This document shows, one piece after another, positions 1-7,216 of a DNA stretch of 13,118 nucleotides (its first letter is position 1; the number at the start of each line of letters is the position of its first letter). The position numbers were made by a program, and so were the translations under genes. The notes beneath the pieces were generated by a model. It searched no databases, was not told where the DNA came from, and worked only from the letters and a program-made list of their open reading frames with translations. The DNA is from Chloroflexota bacterium (GTDB taxonomy: Bacteria > Chloroflexota > Anaerolineae > Aggregatilineales > UBA3940): the NCBI GenBank assembly GCA_010092775.1, contig JAADYZ010000260.1:1-13118 (forward strand), read 5' to 3'.

Positions 1-1233
1 CCACCAGATCGGTGCTTCATTGTGCAGATCGCTGGCGACTACCATGATGGCATCACCGGCGCCTAGGTGTTGGATGTCCGTCCCCTTGCCTACACCGACG
101 CTGGCGACGAATTCTGCGCCTTCTACATGTGTGGGGTAGGCACTCAAGTTGTGGCTACCTTGCTTGCGCAGCAGGTCCTGAATGGCGAAGAAGTCCTCAT
201 TGCTCAGGCGGGGGCCAGCAATCGCGGCGATCTGTTTGCCTGCGCTGCGGAAATGCGCCGCCACCTCGCGGATGGCCTCGTCCCACTCGACTTCGACCAG
301 TTGGCCACCCCGCCGGATCAGCGGCTTGGTCAGGCGCGTCTCATGCTCCATATAGTGATGGACAAAACGCGTCTTGTCGCTCATCCAGATTTCGTTGACA
401 GCCTCGTTCTGGCGCGGCATCACGCGCTTGATCGTGGTGCGCCCGCTGACGGCGCGTTCGATGCGTGTGTCGAAGGAGATATTGGTCCCCTCAGGCCCAT
501 GCGAGTCAATCGAGGCAACTTGGACCATCTCCCAGGGGCGGGCATTGAAGCGGAAGTCGGCGGTGGTCAGGGCGCCCACCGGGCAAATATCGGTGGTGTT
601 GCCAGAGAAGATGCTGTCGAAGCCGGGTGTGCTGTTAGTGATGATCTGCTGCTTCCGTCCACGCAGGTCAAAGCTGAGCACCGGGTCGTCTACGATCTCT
701 TCCTGAAAGCGGATACAGCGTGCGCAGTGAATGCAACGCTCCTGATCCAGATAGATGATCTCGCCGAGCGGGATGTGTTTGCCCAGCTTCATCTTGTCTG
801 TGAAGTACATCCGGCTGGTGCCCGGTCCGTGACTCATGGTCAGGTTTTGTAGTGGGCATTCACCGCCCTTATCGCAAATGGGGCAGTCAAGTGGATGGCT
901 GCTCAACAAGAATTCGAGAATCTCGCGCCGGCCATCGACGACCTTGTCGGTGGTCGTCTTGATGTGCATCCCCTCACTGACGTACTGCGTACAGGCCGTC
1001 TGTGGGGAAGGGAACCATGCCAACTCCATCTCACCAGTCTGGCGATTGCGGCGCGGCGTCCCCAACTCGACCAGGCACATGCGGCAGTTGCCAGCATGAC
1101 CCAGTTTCGGATGATAGCAGAATACCGGGATGTCATTGTCGGCATAGCGCTTGGCTGCGTCGACCAGGTTCATCCCTTTTGGCACCTGGTACTCTACGCC
1201 GTCTACTGTTAACGTAACGAGTTCTTCTGACAT
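1..1233 (-). CDS. nuoG: NADH-quinone oxidoreductase subunit G (NuoG), C-terminally cut by the window edge
   Basis: This is the large iron-sulfur subunit of the complex I peripheral arm, which carries electrons from NuoF toward the quinone-site module. I translated 411 codons from the ATG at 1233 without a stop to base 1. An N-terminal [2Fe-2S] ferredoxin domain has C39, C50, C53 and C81. A His-Cys3 [4Fe-4S] site follows (H113, C117, C120, C126 in HPLDCPICDKGGECPLQ). A second [4Fe-4S] site has C167, C170, C173 and C217. The molybdopterin-oxidoreductase-like domain starts at about residue 230. The extra Cys motif that binds cluster N7 in some bacteria is absent: the equivalent stretch reads SIDSHGPEGTN. 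Full-length family members are usually about 700-900 residues, so roughly half the protein is outside the window. An AGGACGAG Shine-Dalgarno lies just upstream of the ATG. It is the last nuo gene visible, 24 bp after the truncated Uma2 gene. Confidence 0.96.
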   Translation of the reverse strand, partial: MSEELVTLTVDGVEYQVPKGMNLVDAAKRYADNDIPVFCYHPKLGHAGNCRMCLVELGTPRRNRQTGEMELAWFPSPQTACTQYVSEGMHIKTTTDKVVDGRREILEFLLSSHPLDCPICDKGGECPLQNLTMSHGPGTSRMYFTDKMKLGKHIPLGEIIYLDQERCIHCARCIRFQEEIVDDPVLSFDLRGRKQQIITNSTPGFDSIFSGNTTDICPVGALTTADFRFNARPWEMVQVASIDSHGPEGTNISFDTRIERAVSGRTTIKRVMPRQNEAVNEIWMSDKTRFVHHYMEHETRLTKPLIRRGGQLVEVEWDEAIREVAAHFRSAGKQIAAIAGPRLSNEDFFAIQDLLRKQGSHNLSAYPTHVEGAEFVASVGVGKGTDIQHLGAGDAIMVVASDLHNEAPIWW

Positions 1234-1257
1234 AAGGCTCGTCCTGTTTCTATTGGG

Positions 1258-1548
1258 TTACTCGTCACTCTTCAAAGAGCGTCTGAAGATGTGCTGCATA
1301 GGGGTGGAAAACCCTGGCAGCACGCTACTACCGGTCAGCTCATCATCAATTGAGAAGCATAAGACCTGATCAGCAGGATAGATATGGATCCTGCGTTTGG
1401 TTGGGTACATCACCCACACTTCTTGCGCCCCTGCATCAATATACGGTGCGATTTTGTCATCGACTGCGGCGGCTCGCTCACTTGGGGAGATGACCTCTAG
1501 AGTTAAATCGGGTGGACCTAGCCTGAGGTTCAGAGCAGCGTCGGTCAT
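1258..1548 (-). CDS. N-terminally truncated Uma2 (DUF820)-like protein
   Basis: This 96-residue protein matches only the C-terminal half of the Uma2 fold. PPDLTLEVISPSER, the DKIAPYIDAGAQEVWVMYP stretch and the VLPGF turn all align with the full-length gene just upstream. E18 and K32 of the nuclease-like core remain, but the preceding PDV aspartate and the whole N-terminal half are missing, so it is unlikely to be an active nuclease alone. It starts with ATG overlapping the stop of the full-length gene (ATGA, 4 bp), with a strong GGGGAGGAG Shine-Dalgarno inside the upstream gene, so it is probably translated. The DNA has diverged clearly from its neighbour, so any duplication is old. It could be a degenerate copy or a small partner protein; I cannot tell which. 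Confidence 0.8.
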   Translation of the reverse strand: MTDAALNLRLGPPDLTLEVISPSERAAAVDDKIAPYIDAGAQEVWVMYPTKRRIHIYPADQVLCFSIDDELTGSSVLPGFSTPMQHIFRRSLKSDE

Positions 1549-2102
1549 TGCTCCTCCCCATAGTAGTCAAGCAGGGCTGACACCTGTACGCTCAATCCGG
1601 GCAGCGCCGCACTGCGATCCAGTTGGTCGGCCCCGGTCAGGCGCCGGGTCTCATCTGGCGTAAAAATCATCATCGAGCGATCACTTGGATAAACGACCCA
1701 CACTTCTAAGGTGCCCGCCTCAAGATACTGATTGATCTTGCCGTTGATGTCGTCCGCACGGTCAGACGGGGACACAACCTCAACTGCGAGATCAGGAGGG
1801 CCTGGAAAGAATGTACCTGTGTCGAGATTCAGTCGGTCCTGGCGCACAAATGCCACATCCGGCACACGGACGGTCGGCGGATTATCAAACAAGATGAAAC
1901 CTGTTTCGGCGATGTAGGACTTACCCAGCTTGTTCGCTTTGATGAAGGGGCCAATCACCAGGTGTATCGATGCACTCAGATTGCCATGCGGCGTTCCGGT
2001 TGGCGCCATCTCAACGATCTCCCCACGAATCAGTTCAGCATGCACATCAGACGGCAGTGCCCACAGATCGTCAATGGTGGCGGAGGCGATGTGTTCAACC
2101 AT
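1545..2102 (-). CDS. Uma2 family (DUF820) restriction-endonuclease-fold protein
   Basis: This 185-residue protein has the length and motif order of the Uma2 family, which has a PD-(D/E)XK nuclease fold and no well established physiological role. Visible marks are AELIRGEIVEMAPTG near residues 22-36, VPDVAFV with D82, PPDLAVEVVSPSDR with E108, then K122 and the QYLEAGTLEVWVVYP segment. The candidate catalytic set D82/E108/K122 is complete. Such genes are abundant and often multicopy in Cyanobacteria and Chloroflexota (family knowledge). It begins 9 bp after the nuoF stop and is followed by the truncated relative through an ATGA overlap, so the pair interrupts the usual nuoF-nuoG adjacency. I infer co-transcription with the nuo genes. 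The sequence gives no evidence for a link to respiration. Confidence 0.9.
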   Translation of the reverse strand: MVEHIASATIDDLWALPSDVHAELIRGEIVEMAPTGTPHGNLSASIHLVIGPFIKANKLGKSYIAETGFILFDNPPTVRVPDVAFVRQDRLNLDTGTFFPGPPDLAVEVVSPSDRADDINGKINQYLEAGTLEVWVVYPSDRSMMIFTPDETRRLTGADQLDRSAALPGLSVQVSALLDYYGEEQ

Positions 2103-2111
2103 AGATCAGGC

Positions 2112-3401
2112 TTAGTCTCCAGCAACCGGCTCAGGCGCAGCGTCTTGCTCAGCCTGGCGTGCAGCGGCCTGCTTGTAGTCATCCGGGAAGTGCTTGATCG
2201 TCGCACGGACGGGGTTGACTGCGAACTCACCGAGTGCACAGATGCATTTGCCCGTCATCTGCCCAGCGACGTTATCGAGCAAAATGATGTCCTGGTCATC
2301 AGCCATCTGATGATCAAAGCGTTCGTAGACGCGCTCCAACCAGTAGGTTCCCTCACGGCAGGGCGTGCACTGCCCGCAGGACTCGTGGGCGAAAAAGGTC
2401 GTCATCTTCTGGGCGGCCCAGACCATATCGACGGTCTCGTTCAAGATGATCACCGAGGCCGAGCCAAGGCCGGTCCCGTAAGGCTGGAGTGACTCGTAGT
2501 CCAATGGTAGATCGAGAATCTCGTCTGTCGCCGGAAGGATCGCTGCACTCGCGCCAGCCGGTAAGATACCCTTGGGCGCGATGCCATCGACCATACCACC
2601 TGCCATCTCAATCAGCTTGCGGAAGGTGGCTTCCTCGCCCATCGGCAGTTCGATGTTGCCAGGATTATTGACATGGCCACTCATGCAGAACACCTTGGTC
2701 CCAGGGCTTTTTTCCGTGCCAAATTGACGGAAGGCCTCAACACCTTGATCCAGGATGTAGGGCACACAGGCCAAGGTCTCGACGTTGTTGATGACGGTCG
2801 GCTTGTTGTAGAGGCCGTTCACCGCCGGGAAGGGTGGTTTGATGCGCGGCTGACCGCGCTTGCCTTCCAACGAGTTGAGTAGAGCAGTCTCCTCACCACA
2901 GATGTAAGCGCCCGCACCACGATGGGTGTAGACTTCGCAGTTCCACCCGGTGCCTAGAATGCTCTGACCGATGAACCCTTTGGCGCGAGCCTCTTCGATC
3001 TTTTCGTCAAGCAGGTCTGCGATATCCCAATACTCGCCGCGAATGTAGATATAGATCGTCTCGGCTTTGGTCGCCCAAGCGGCAATCAATGAGCCTTCTA
3101 GAAGCTGGTGCGGATTCTCCTCCATGATCTCGCGATCTTTGAAGGTGCCCGGCTCGCTTTCATCGGCGTTCACGGCGATATAGACTTCTTCGGCATCTTT
3201 GGGGATGAAGTTCCACTTCACCCCAGTCGGGAAGCCCGCACCGCCACGCCCACGCAGACCGGAATCACGCACCGTCGTGATGACGTCTTCTGGCTGCATC
3301 TGGACAGCCTTCTTCAGGCCTTCATAACCGCCATTGGCGATATAGCTGTCGATCTCTTTAATGTCTGGAATGTCGCGATTACGCAGTACAAGGTAGGTCA
3401 T
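2112..3401 (-). CDS. nuoF: NADH-quinone oxidoreductase subunit F (NuoF, NADH/FMN-binding)
   Basis: This subunit oxidises NADH through FMN and passes electrons to cluster N3, forming the input end of complex I in the cytoplasm. The 429 residues are full length. GRGGAGFPTGVKW (51-63) and NADESEPGTFKDRE (78-91) form the FMN/NADH site. GAYICGEETALLNSLEG lies at 164-180, followed by the conserved PPFPAVNGLYNKPTVINNVET. The [4Fe-4S] N3 ligands are C342, C345 and C348 (SCGQCTPCREG) plus C388 in GKCICALGE; C386 is an additional nearby cysteine. The ATG at 3401 has a GAGGATG Shine-Dalgarno. It lies 15 bp after the GNAT gene and 9 bp before the Uma2 gene. A short acidic, Ala-rich tail closes the protein. 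Confidence 0.98.
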   Translation of the reverse strand: MTYLVLRNRDIPDIKEIDSYIANGGYEGLKKAVQMQPEDVITTVRDSGLRGRGGAGFPTGVKWNFIPKDAEEVYIAVNADESEPGTFKDREIMEENPHQLLEGSLIAAWATKAETIYIYIRGEYWDIADLLDEKIEEARAKGFIGQSILGTGWNCEVYTHRGAGAYICGEETALLNSLEGKRGQPRIKPPFPAVNGLYNKPTVINNVETLACVPYILDQGVEAFRQFGTEKSPGTKVFCMSGHVNNPGNIELPMGEEATFRKLIEMAGGMVDGIAPKGILPAGASAAILPATDEILDLPLDYESLQPYGTGLGSASVIILNETVDMVWAAQKMTTFFAHESCGQCTPCREGTYWLERVYERFDHQMADDQDIILLDNVAGQMTGKCICALGEFAVNPVRATIKHFPDDYKQAAARQAEQDAAPEPVAGD

Positions 3402-3416
3402 GACAGGGTCATCCTC

Positions 3417-3848
3417 TTAAATCTCAGGACGTTCACGTTTGGTCATGTAAACGATGCCAGGATAAGTGCTGTATCCGGCGGCAGAGAATAGCGCGATGGA
3501 GGCGCCGTTCTCAGGTTCAATCAGTGCCGCGATAATCTCAAGCCCTTCTGCGTGGAGGGCCGCTTCAGCCGCCTCAATGAGTTGTTGGGCCACGCCCCTA
3601 CGACGATAATCGGGATGCACAGCGAGACGGTTGATCCAACCTTTGCGCGCATCATGGGTGGCAAAGACGGTGCCGATCAATTCTCCTACCGAGTTTTCCA
3701 CTCCGATGGCAATCATACCCTGTGAAAGCTGATCAGCAAAAGCCTTTGCTGTGTCGCGGCCAGCCGGTTTGTGTTCCAGGCCAGCTTGCTCCCACAAGGC
3801 AATGATGCGGGCATGATCACTCGCCGCTAAACGGCTTGGAGACCTCAT
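3417..3848 (-). CDS. GNAT family N-acetyltransferase
   Basis: A small acetyltransferase of the Gcn5-related family, which moves acetyl from acetyl-CoA to an amine; the substrate is not predictable here. I chose the ATG at 3848 (143 residues) because the usual N-terminal strand and helix (SRLAASDHARIIALW) begin right after it, and the longer reading back to 3905 adds nothing family-like. The acetyl-CoA loop is clear at VHPDYRRRGVAQQLI (77-91), followed by EPENGASIALFSAAGYS, the usual motif B region. The start overlaps the 3' end of nuoE by 32 bp and there is no good Shine-Dalgarno, which suggests translational coupling to nuoE. nuoF follows 15 bp later. It is therefore embedded in the nuo operon, although GNAT enzymes are not part of complex I. 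Confidence 0.9.
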   Translation of the reverse strand: MRSPSRLAASDHARIIALWEQAGLEHKPAGRDTAKAFADQLSQGMIAIGVENSVGELIGTVFATHDARKGWINRLAVHPDYRRRGVAQQLIEAAEAALHAEGLEIIAALIEPENGASIALFSAAGYSTYPGIVYMTKRERPEI

Positions 3849-4320
3849 GCTCGCGGCGCAGTTCCTCGAATAGTTTAATGGCCTTTTCGTCATCCATATT
3901 CTCATGGAATTGGAAGTTGACTTGCATCACCTGCGTCCGATGACAGGCACCAAGGCACATCATCTCCTCAAGCGTGAAGAGACCATCCTCAGTGGTACCG
4001 CCCGCTTCCACCCCTAGGTGATCACACATGCGCTGGCTGAAGGCCTCAGCGCCCTTCAGTGCGCAGGGCAGATCGGTACAGATGTAAACCAGATACTTGC
4101 CCTTAGGCTCGTCATGATACATCACGTAGAACCCCATGATGCCGCGCACGTGCGTCGTATCGACATCAAGCAGGTTGGCGATCTCCTCGACCGCCTCGTT
4201 GGTGATGTAGCCATATTCTTCCTGGGCGATGTATAACAGCGGCATGATCGCCGAGAGCTTGTCTGGGTACTTACCCAGATGATGTTCAACGTCTGCTTTA
4301 CGGGTGTCCATCAACGACAT
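3817..4320 (-). CDS. nuoE: NADH-quinone oxidoreductase subunit E (NuoE, 24 kDa-type [2Fe-2S])
   Basis: A thioredoxin-like [2Fe-2S] subunit carrying cluster N1a, partner of NuoF in the NADH dehydrogenase module. It has 167 residues, typical of the family. The four ligands are C81 and C86 (YICTDLPC) and C122 and C126 (CLGAC). The N-terminal helical part has the usual IAQEEYGYITNEAVEEIA stretch, followed by HVRGIMGFYVMY. It starts 17 bp after nuoD with only a weak purine-rich Shine-Dalgarno (ACGAGACG). Its last 32 bp overlap the start of the GNAT gene. Confidence 0.98.
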   Translation of the reverse strand: MSLMDTRKADVEHHLGKYPDKLSAIMPLLYIAQEEYGYITNEAVEEIANLLDVDTTHVRGIMGFYVMYHDEPKGKYLVYICTDLPCALKGAEAFSQRMCDHLGVEAGGTTEDGLFTLEEMMCLGACHRTQVMQVNFQFHENMDDEKAIKLFEELRREHEVSKPFSGE

Positions 4321-4337
4321 AATCGTCTCGTTTCGGT

Positions 4338-5603
4338 CTAGCGATCGCAGTCGCCCAGAACAAAGTCAGTACTACCAATAATCCCGACCAGGTCAGCTAC
4401 CAGGTGCCCTGGAGCCATGTATTTCATGGCCTGGATTGCATAGAACGAAGGGGTACGGAAGTGAACCCGGTAGGGCTTGGGGCCGCCATCACCAGCCAGC
4501 AGCACACCCAACTCACCACGCGGCGATTCGACGCGCACATACACCTCACCAGCCGGAGCCTTGAAGCCTTCGGTCCACAGCTTGAAATGGTGAATCACCG
4601 CTTCCATGCTTTGGCCCAGTTCGGCGCGAGGTGGTGGCACGAACTTGCGATTGTCGCTGCGGAAGGGGCCTTCTGGCAGGTTGTCCAGCGCTTGCTTGAT
4701 GATCTTCAGCGACTCGCGCATTTCCTGCATCCGCACAATGTAACGATCGTAAACGTCGCCATGATCGCCCGTCGGCACGTCGAAGTCGAAGTGATCGTAG
4801 GCCGAGTAGGGTTGAGCCTTACGCAGATCGAAGTTGATACCAGAGCCACGCATGATCGGGCCAGATAAATTCAAGGCTACCGCCTGATCTGGCGTCAGTG
4901 TACCAATACCCTGGGTTCGATCGATCCAGAGCGGGTTTTTATCAAGCAGGCGCTGGTAATCGTCCAAGCGGCGCGGCTGGGTTTTCAGGAAATCGCGGAC
5001 TGCCGGGATGAATTCATCGGGCAGGTCGCGCCAGACGCCACCTGGACGGCAGTAGCTGCCCATCATACGCTGGCCTGAGATCATCTCTAACAGGTCGAGA
5101 ATGATCTCGCGGTCGCGGAAGCAGTAAAGCATCATACTAGTCGCGCCCATATCGAGGACATGTGTCGCGAGCCAGACCAGATGGCTGGCAACACGCTGGA
5201 GTTCCGCCACCAGCACGCGAATGTACTGGGCACGCAGCGGCACATCCAGCTCAACGAGCTTTTCGATCGCCAAGCTGTAAACGAAATTGTTGCCCTGTGT
5301 ATTCAAGTAGTCGATACGGTCGGTCATTACGAGGGCTTTTTCGTAGGTCTTGGCCTCCATGTTCTTCTCGATGCCGGTGTGCAAGAAGCCAATATCTGGC
5401 TCACAGGAGACAATCGTCTCGCCGTCCAGTTCGAGCAGCAAACGCAGCACGCCATGTGTGCTGGGATGCTGAGGGCCCATATTCAGCAGCAGCGTATCGC
5501 CACTAAAGGCACGGTCACTGACGCGCCCCTTAAGTTCATCTAAGGCTAGTTCGACCGTTTGCTTATCGCTGTCAATGCCGGTAGTTGCGGCATTAATCTC
5601 CAT
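4338..5603 (-). CDS. nuoD: NADH-quinone oxidoreductase subunit D (NuoD, 49 kDa-type)
   Basis: Core subunit of the quinone-reduction site, facing NuoB at cluster N2 and structurally related to the large subunit of [NiFe] hydrogenases. The 421 residues are full length. Conserved marks are LLLNMGPQHPSTHGVLR (38-54), where H46 matches the quinone-headgroup histidine, and TGIEKNMEAKTY ending at Y87, the matching tyrosine. DRIDYLNTQGNNF, ESPRGELGVLL and the C-terminal DFVLGDCDR are also present. It is not fused to NuoC; nuoC ends 33 bp upstream. The ATG at 5603 has an AAAGGA Shine-Dalgarno. The roughly 35 residues before the conserved core are variable between species. Confidence 0.98.
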   Translation of the reverse strand: MEINAATTGIDSDKQTVELALDELKGRVSDRAFSGDTLLLNMGPQHPSTHGVLRLLLELDGETIVSCEPDIGFLHTGIEKNMEAKTYEKALVMTDRIDYLNTQGNNFVYSLAIEKLVELDVPLRAQYIRVLVAELQRVASHLVWLATHVLDMGATSMMLYCFRDREIILDLLEMISGQRMMGSYCRPGGVWRDLPDEFIPAVRDFLKTQPRRLDDYQRLLDKNPLWIDRTQGIGTLTPDQAVALNLSGPIMRGSGINFDLRKAQPYSAYDHFDFDVPTGDHGDVYDRYIVRMQEMRESLKIIKQALDNLPEGPFRSDNRKFVPPPRAELGQSMEAVIHHFKLWTEGFKAPAGEVYVRVESPRGELGVLLAGDGGPKPYRVHFRTPSFYAIQAMKYMAPGHLVADLVGIIGSTDFVLGDCDR

Positions 5604-5636
5604 GAGAATGTGTCCTTTGATTCAGCGCGTCTCGTT

Positions 5637-6167
5637 CTATTCTTTCGGATGTGGCTTCTGGGATTGAACCCGCTCATAGTTGAAGCTGAACTGCACCTCT
5701 TCATAACCAAGCGGATAATCCTTGCGCAGGGGATGGCCAGTCCAGTCGTGCGGCATCAGGATGCGACGCGGATCAGGGTGACCATCAAAGACGACGCCAA
5801 ACAGATCAAAAACCTCGCGCTCAGCATAATCGGCACTGGGCCAGATGCTGGTGACAGTCGGCAGATGCGGATTATCATCACCGGTCAGCGCTTTGATGCG
5901 CAGGCCTTGATTATAAGCAATGGAGAACAGCGTATAGATGACGTGAAAGCGTGGCTCGTTGGGATAGTAGTCAATCGCGCTGAGGTCAGACAGCAGGTTG
6001 AACTTCATTCCGTCGCCGTGCCGAAGCTGGGTCAGTACGTCGATCAGACCCTCAGCCTTGACAACTACGGTTGTATCGCCGCGAAACTCGACCACCTCAT
6101 CCACGTGATCACTAAAGCTCGTCTTGAGCTGCTCGACAATTTCTGAAATCGCTAACTTGGCGTGCAT
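5637..6167 (-). CDS. nuoC: NADH-quinone oxidoreductase subunit C (NuoC, 30 kDa-type)
   Basis: A peripheral-arm subunit without cofactors that packs against NuoD. It has 176 residues. The family signature is complete at 116-151, running from EREVFDLFGVVFDGHPD through RRILMPHDWTGHPLRKDYP. The N-terminal ferredoxin-like part has DLSAIDYYPNEPRFHVIY. It is an independent gene, unlike the nuoCD fusion of enterobacteria. It begins 25 bp after nuoB with an AAGGGA Shine-Dalgarno 8 bp before the ATG. The C-terminus is polar and short. Confidence 0.97.
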   Translation of the reverse strand: MHAKLAISEIVEQLKTSFSDHVDEVVEFRGDTTVVVKAEGLIDVLTQLRHGDGMKFNLLSDLSAIDYYPNEPRFHVIYTLFSIAYNQGLRIKALTGDDNPHLPTVTSIWPSADYAEREVFDLFGVVFDGHPDPRRILMPHDWTGHPLRKDYPLGYEEVQFSFNYERVQSQKPHPKE

Positions 6168-6192
6168 GCTGATCCCTTATGCTAGCTGAGCC

Positions 6193-6675
6193 TTAGGCCC
6201 AATCCTTGATCTTGCTTTCCATAACCTTCTCTTGCAAGGTCATGATGCCATGAAACAACTGCTCTGGGCGGGGAGGGCAGCCTGCCACATAGACATCGAC
6301 TGGCACAATCTCATCGACGCCCTGGAGAATGGCATAGTTGTTGAAAACACCACCGCAGCTTGCGCAGTCGCCCATCGAGATAACCCACTTGGGGTCTGGC
6401 ATCTGATCGTAAAGGCGGCGCAGCACCGGGGCCATCTTACGGCTGACGCGCCCAGCGACGATCATCAGGTCGCTCTGACGGGGTGAGGCCCGCATCAATT
6501 CCATGCCGAAGCGCGATGCATCATGATGAGCAGCCTGGGTCGCCATCATCTCGATCGCGCAGCAGGCCAATCCAAATAGCATCGGCCACATCGCGCGGGT
6601 CCGGCCCCAATTGACGGCCTGCTCCAGCGTTGTGGTCACAATGCCCATTTCACCGAGTCGTTGCGTTACTCCCAT
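6193..6675 (-). CDS. nuoB: NADH-quinone oxidoreductase subunit B (NuoB, cluster N2)
   Basis: Carries [4Fe-4S] cluster N2, the direct electron donor to quinone at the interface with NuoD. From the chosen start it has 160 residues. The tandem cysteines FGLACCAIEM are at C38/C39, with C104 (GDCASCGG) and C133 (VAGCPPRPEQL) completing the set. An in-frame ATG at 6696 would add 7 residues. I prefer the ATG at 6675 because an AGGGAG Shine-Dalgarno sits 6 bp upstream of it, and because it gives a conventional N-terminus. Its first 10 bp overlap the end of nuoA, so the two are probably translationally coupled. Confidence 0.96.
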   Translation of the reverse strand: MGVTQRLGEMGIVTTTLEQAVNWGRTRAMWPMLFGLACCAIEMMATQAAHHDASRFGMELMRASPRQSDLMIVAGRVSRKMAPVLRRLYDQMPDPKWVISMGDCASCGGVFNNYAILQGVDEIVPVDVYVAGCPPRPEQLFHGIMTLQEKVMESKIKDWA

Positions 6676-7025
6676 TCTAAGGCTCCCTTTTTCCACTCAT
6701 AAATGAAACCGATTGTCAATACCGTGAGAAAAATGCTAACTGTGATCAGCCCATAGACGCCTAAATCCTGCACCAAAATAGAGTAGGGCAGCAGGAAGAT
6801 CACTTCCACATCAAACAGGATGAACAGCACCGCCACCAGATAAAACTTAACCGGGAAGCGCCGTACTGCTGGGCCCATTGGTGTCATGCCCGACTCATAG
6901 GGTGAGAGCTTCTTGGCTGTTGGGCGGAAGGGGCCCATGATCCGGGAGATGAACACAACAATCAGACTGAGAACGATAGCAATAGCTAGTAGAATCGCAA
7001 TGGGTAGATACTGTTCGATGAGCAC
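6666..7025 (-). CDS. nuoA: NADH-quinone oxidoreductase subunit A (NuoA)
   Basis: Small membrane subunit at the junction between the peripheral and membrane arms of complex I. It has 119 residues and three predicted transmembrane helices (about 6-28, 60-82 and 89-110). The loop after helix 1 has the conserved SPYESGMTP, and helix 2 carries the signature RFPVKFYLVAVLFILFDVE, including the buried acidic pair. The start codon is GTG at 7025, supported by GGGAG 6 bp upstream; no suitable ATG is available. It is the first gene of the operon, behind a leader with alternative hairpins and a candidate promoter at 7188-7216. Confidence 0.97.
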   Translation of the reverse strand: MLIEQYLPIAILLAIAIVLSLIVVFISRIMGPFRPTAKKLSPYESGMTPMGPAVRRFPVKFYLVAVLFILFDVEVIFLLPYSILVQDLGVYGLITVSIFLTVLTIGFIYEWKKGALEWE

Positions 7026-7063
7026 GTATTTCTCCCGTCGGGTCAGTCTGGGCGAGGGTCAAT

Positions 7064-7163
7064 CTTGTGATCTCTTGGCACCAGTTTTTCAGAGGTACGT
7101 TGTGCTAAAGATCACAAGCATCTTAGCACATCCTAGACTGGGTTTGCAAAAACGCCTGTGCTA
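7064..7163 (-). promoter_or_regulatory. Structured nuo leader with competing stems (attenuator-like topology)
   Basis: On the nuo transcript four segments occur in order. Segment 1 is UAGCACA (7163-7157), segment 2 UGUGCUAAGAU (7130-7120), segment 3 CUUGUGAUCUUUAGCACA (7118-7101) and segment 4 AGAUCACAAG (7073-7064). Segment 2 can pair with segment 1 (7 bp) or with segment 3 (8 bp plus 3 bp across a one-base bulge). Segment 3 can pair with segment 4 through 10 perfect base pairs (7109-7118 with 7064-7073). So 1:2 plus 3:4 excludes 2:3. No U-tract follows segment 4, so an intrinsic attenuator is unlikely. The nuoA Shine-Dalgarno lies 27 bp after segment 4. That it regulates anything is inference. 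Confidence 0.45.
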
Positions 7164-7187
7164 TTTTTACAGATCGTCATGGGACTT

Positions 7188-7216
7188 ATTATATCATATA
7201 TCGTTAGCTATCTGAA
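7188..7216 (-). promoter_or_regulatory. Candidate sigma-70-type promoter of the nuo operon
   Basis: On the minus strand a perfect TATAAT (7193-7188) lies 17 bp downstream of TTCAGA (7216-7211), which matches 4 of 6 bases of the -35 consensus. Transcription would start near 7181 and give a leader of about 155 nt before nuoA. The surrounding 7186-7205 stretch is notably A/T-rich in an otherwise G+C-rich region. The promoter is inferred from sequence only. Confidence 0.5.

Noticed and set aside
67..852. A 261-codon open frame on the plus strand in the first kilobase
   Set aside because: It is antisense to nuoG, whose minus-strand translation shows all the expected cluster ligands; the plus-strand product resembles nothing.
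1258..2102. Uma2 pair as a toxin-antitoxin or restriction system
   Set aside because: Both proteins belong to the same fold family. There is no methylase, antitoxin-like DNA-binding protein or specificity subunit beside them.
7101..7130. Possible CIRCE heat-shock element near dnaJ
   Set aside because: The half-sites TGTGCTAA/TTAGCACA resemble CIRCE arms but are in the opposite order (CIRCE is TTAGCACTC-N9-GAGTGCTAA). They lie about 260 bp from dnaJ, so I treat them as a nuo leader stem.
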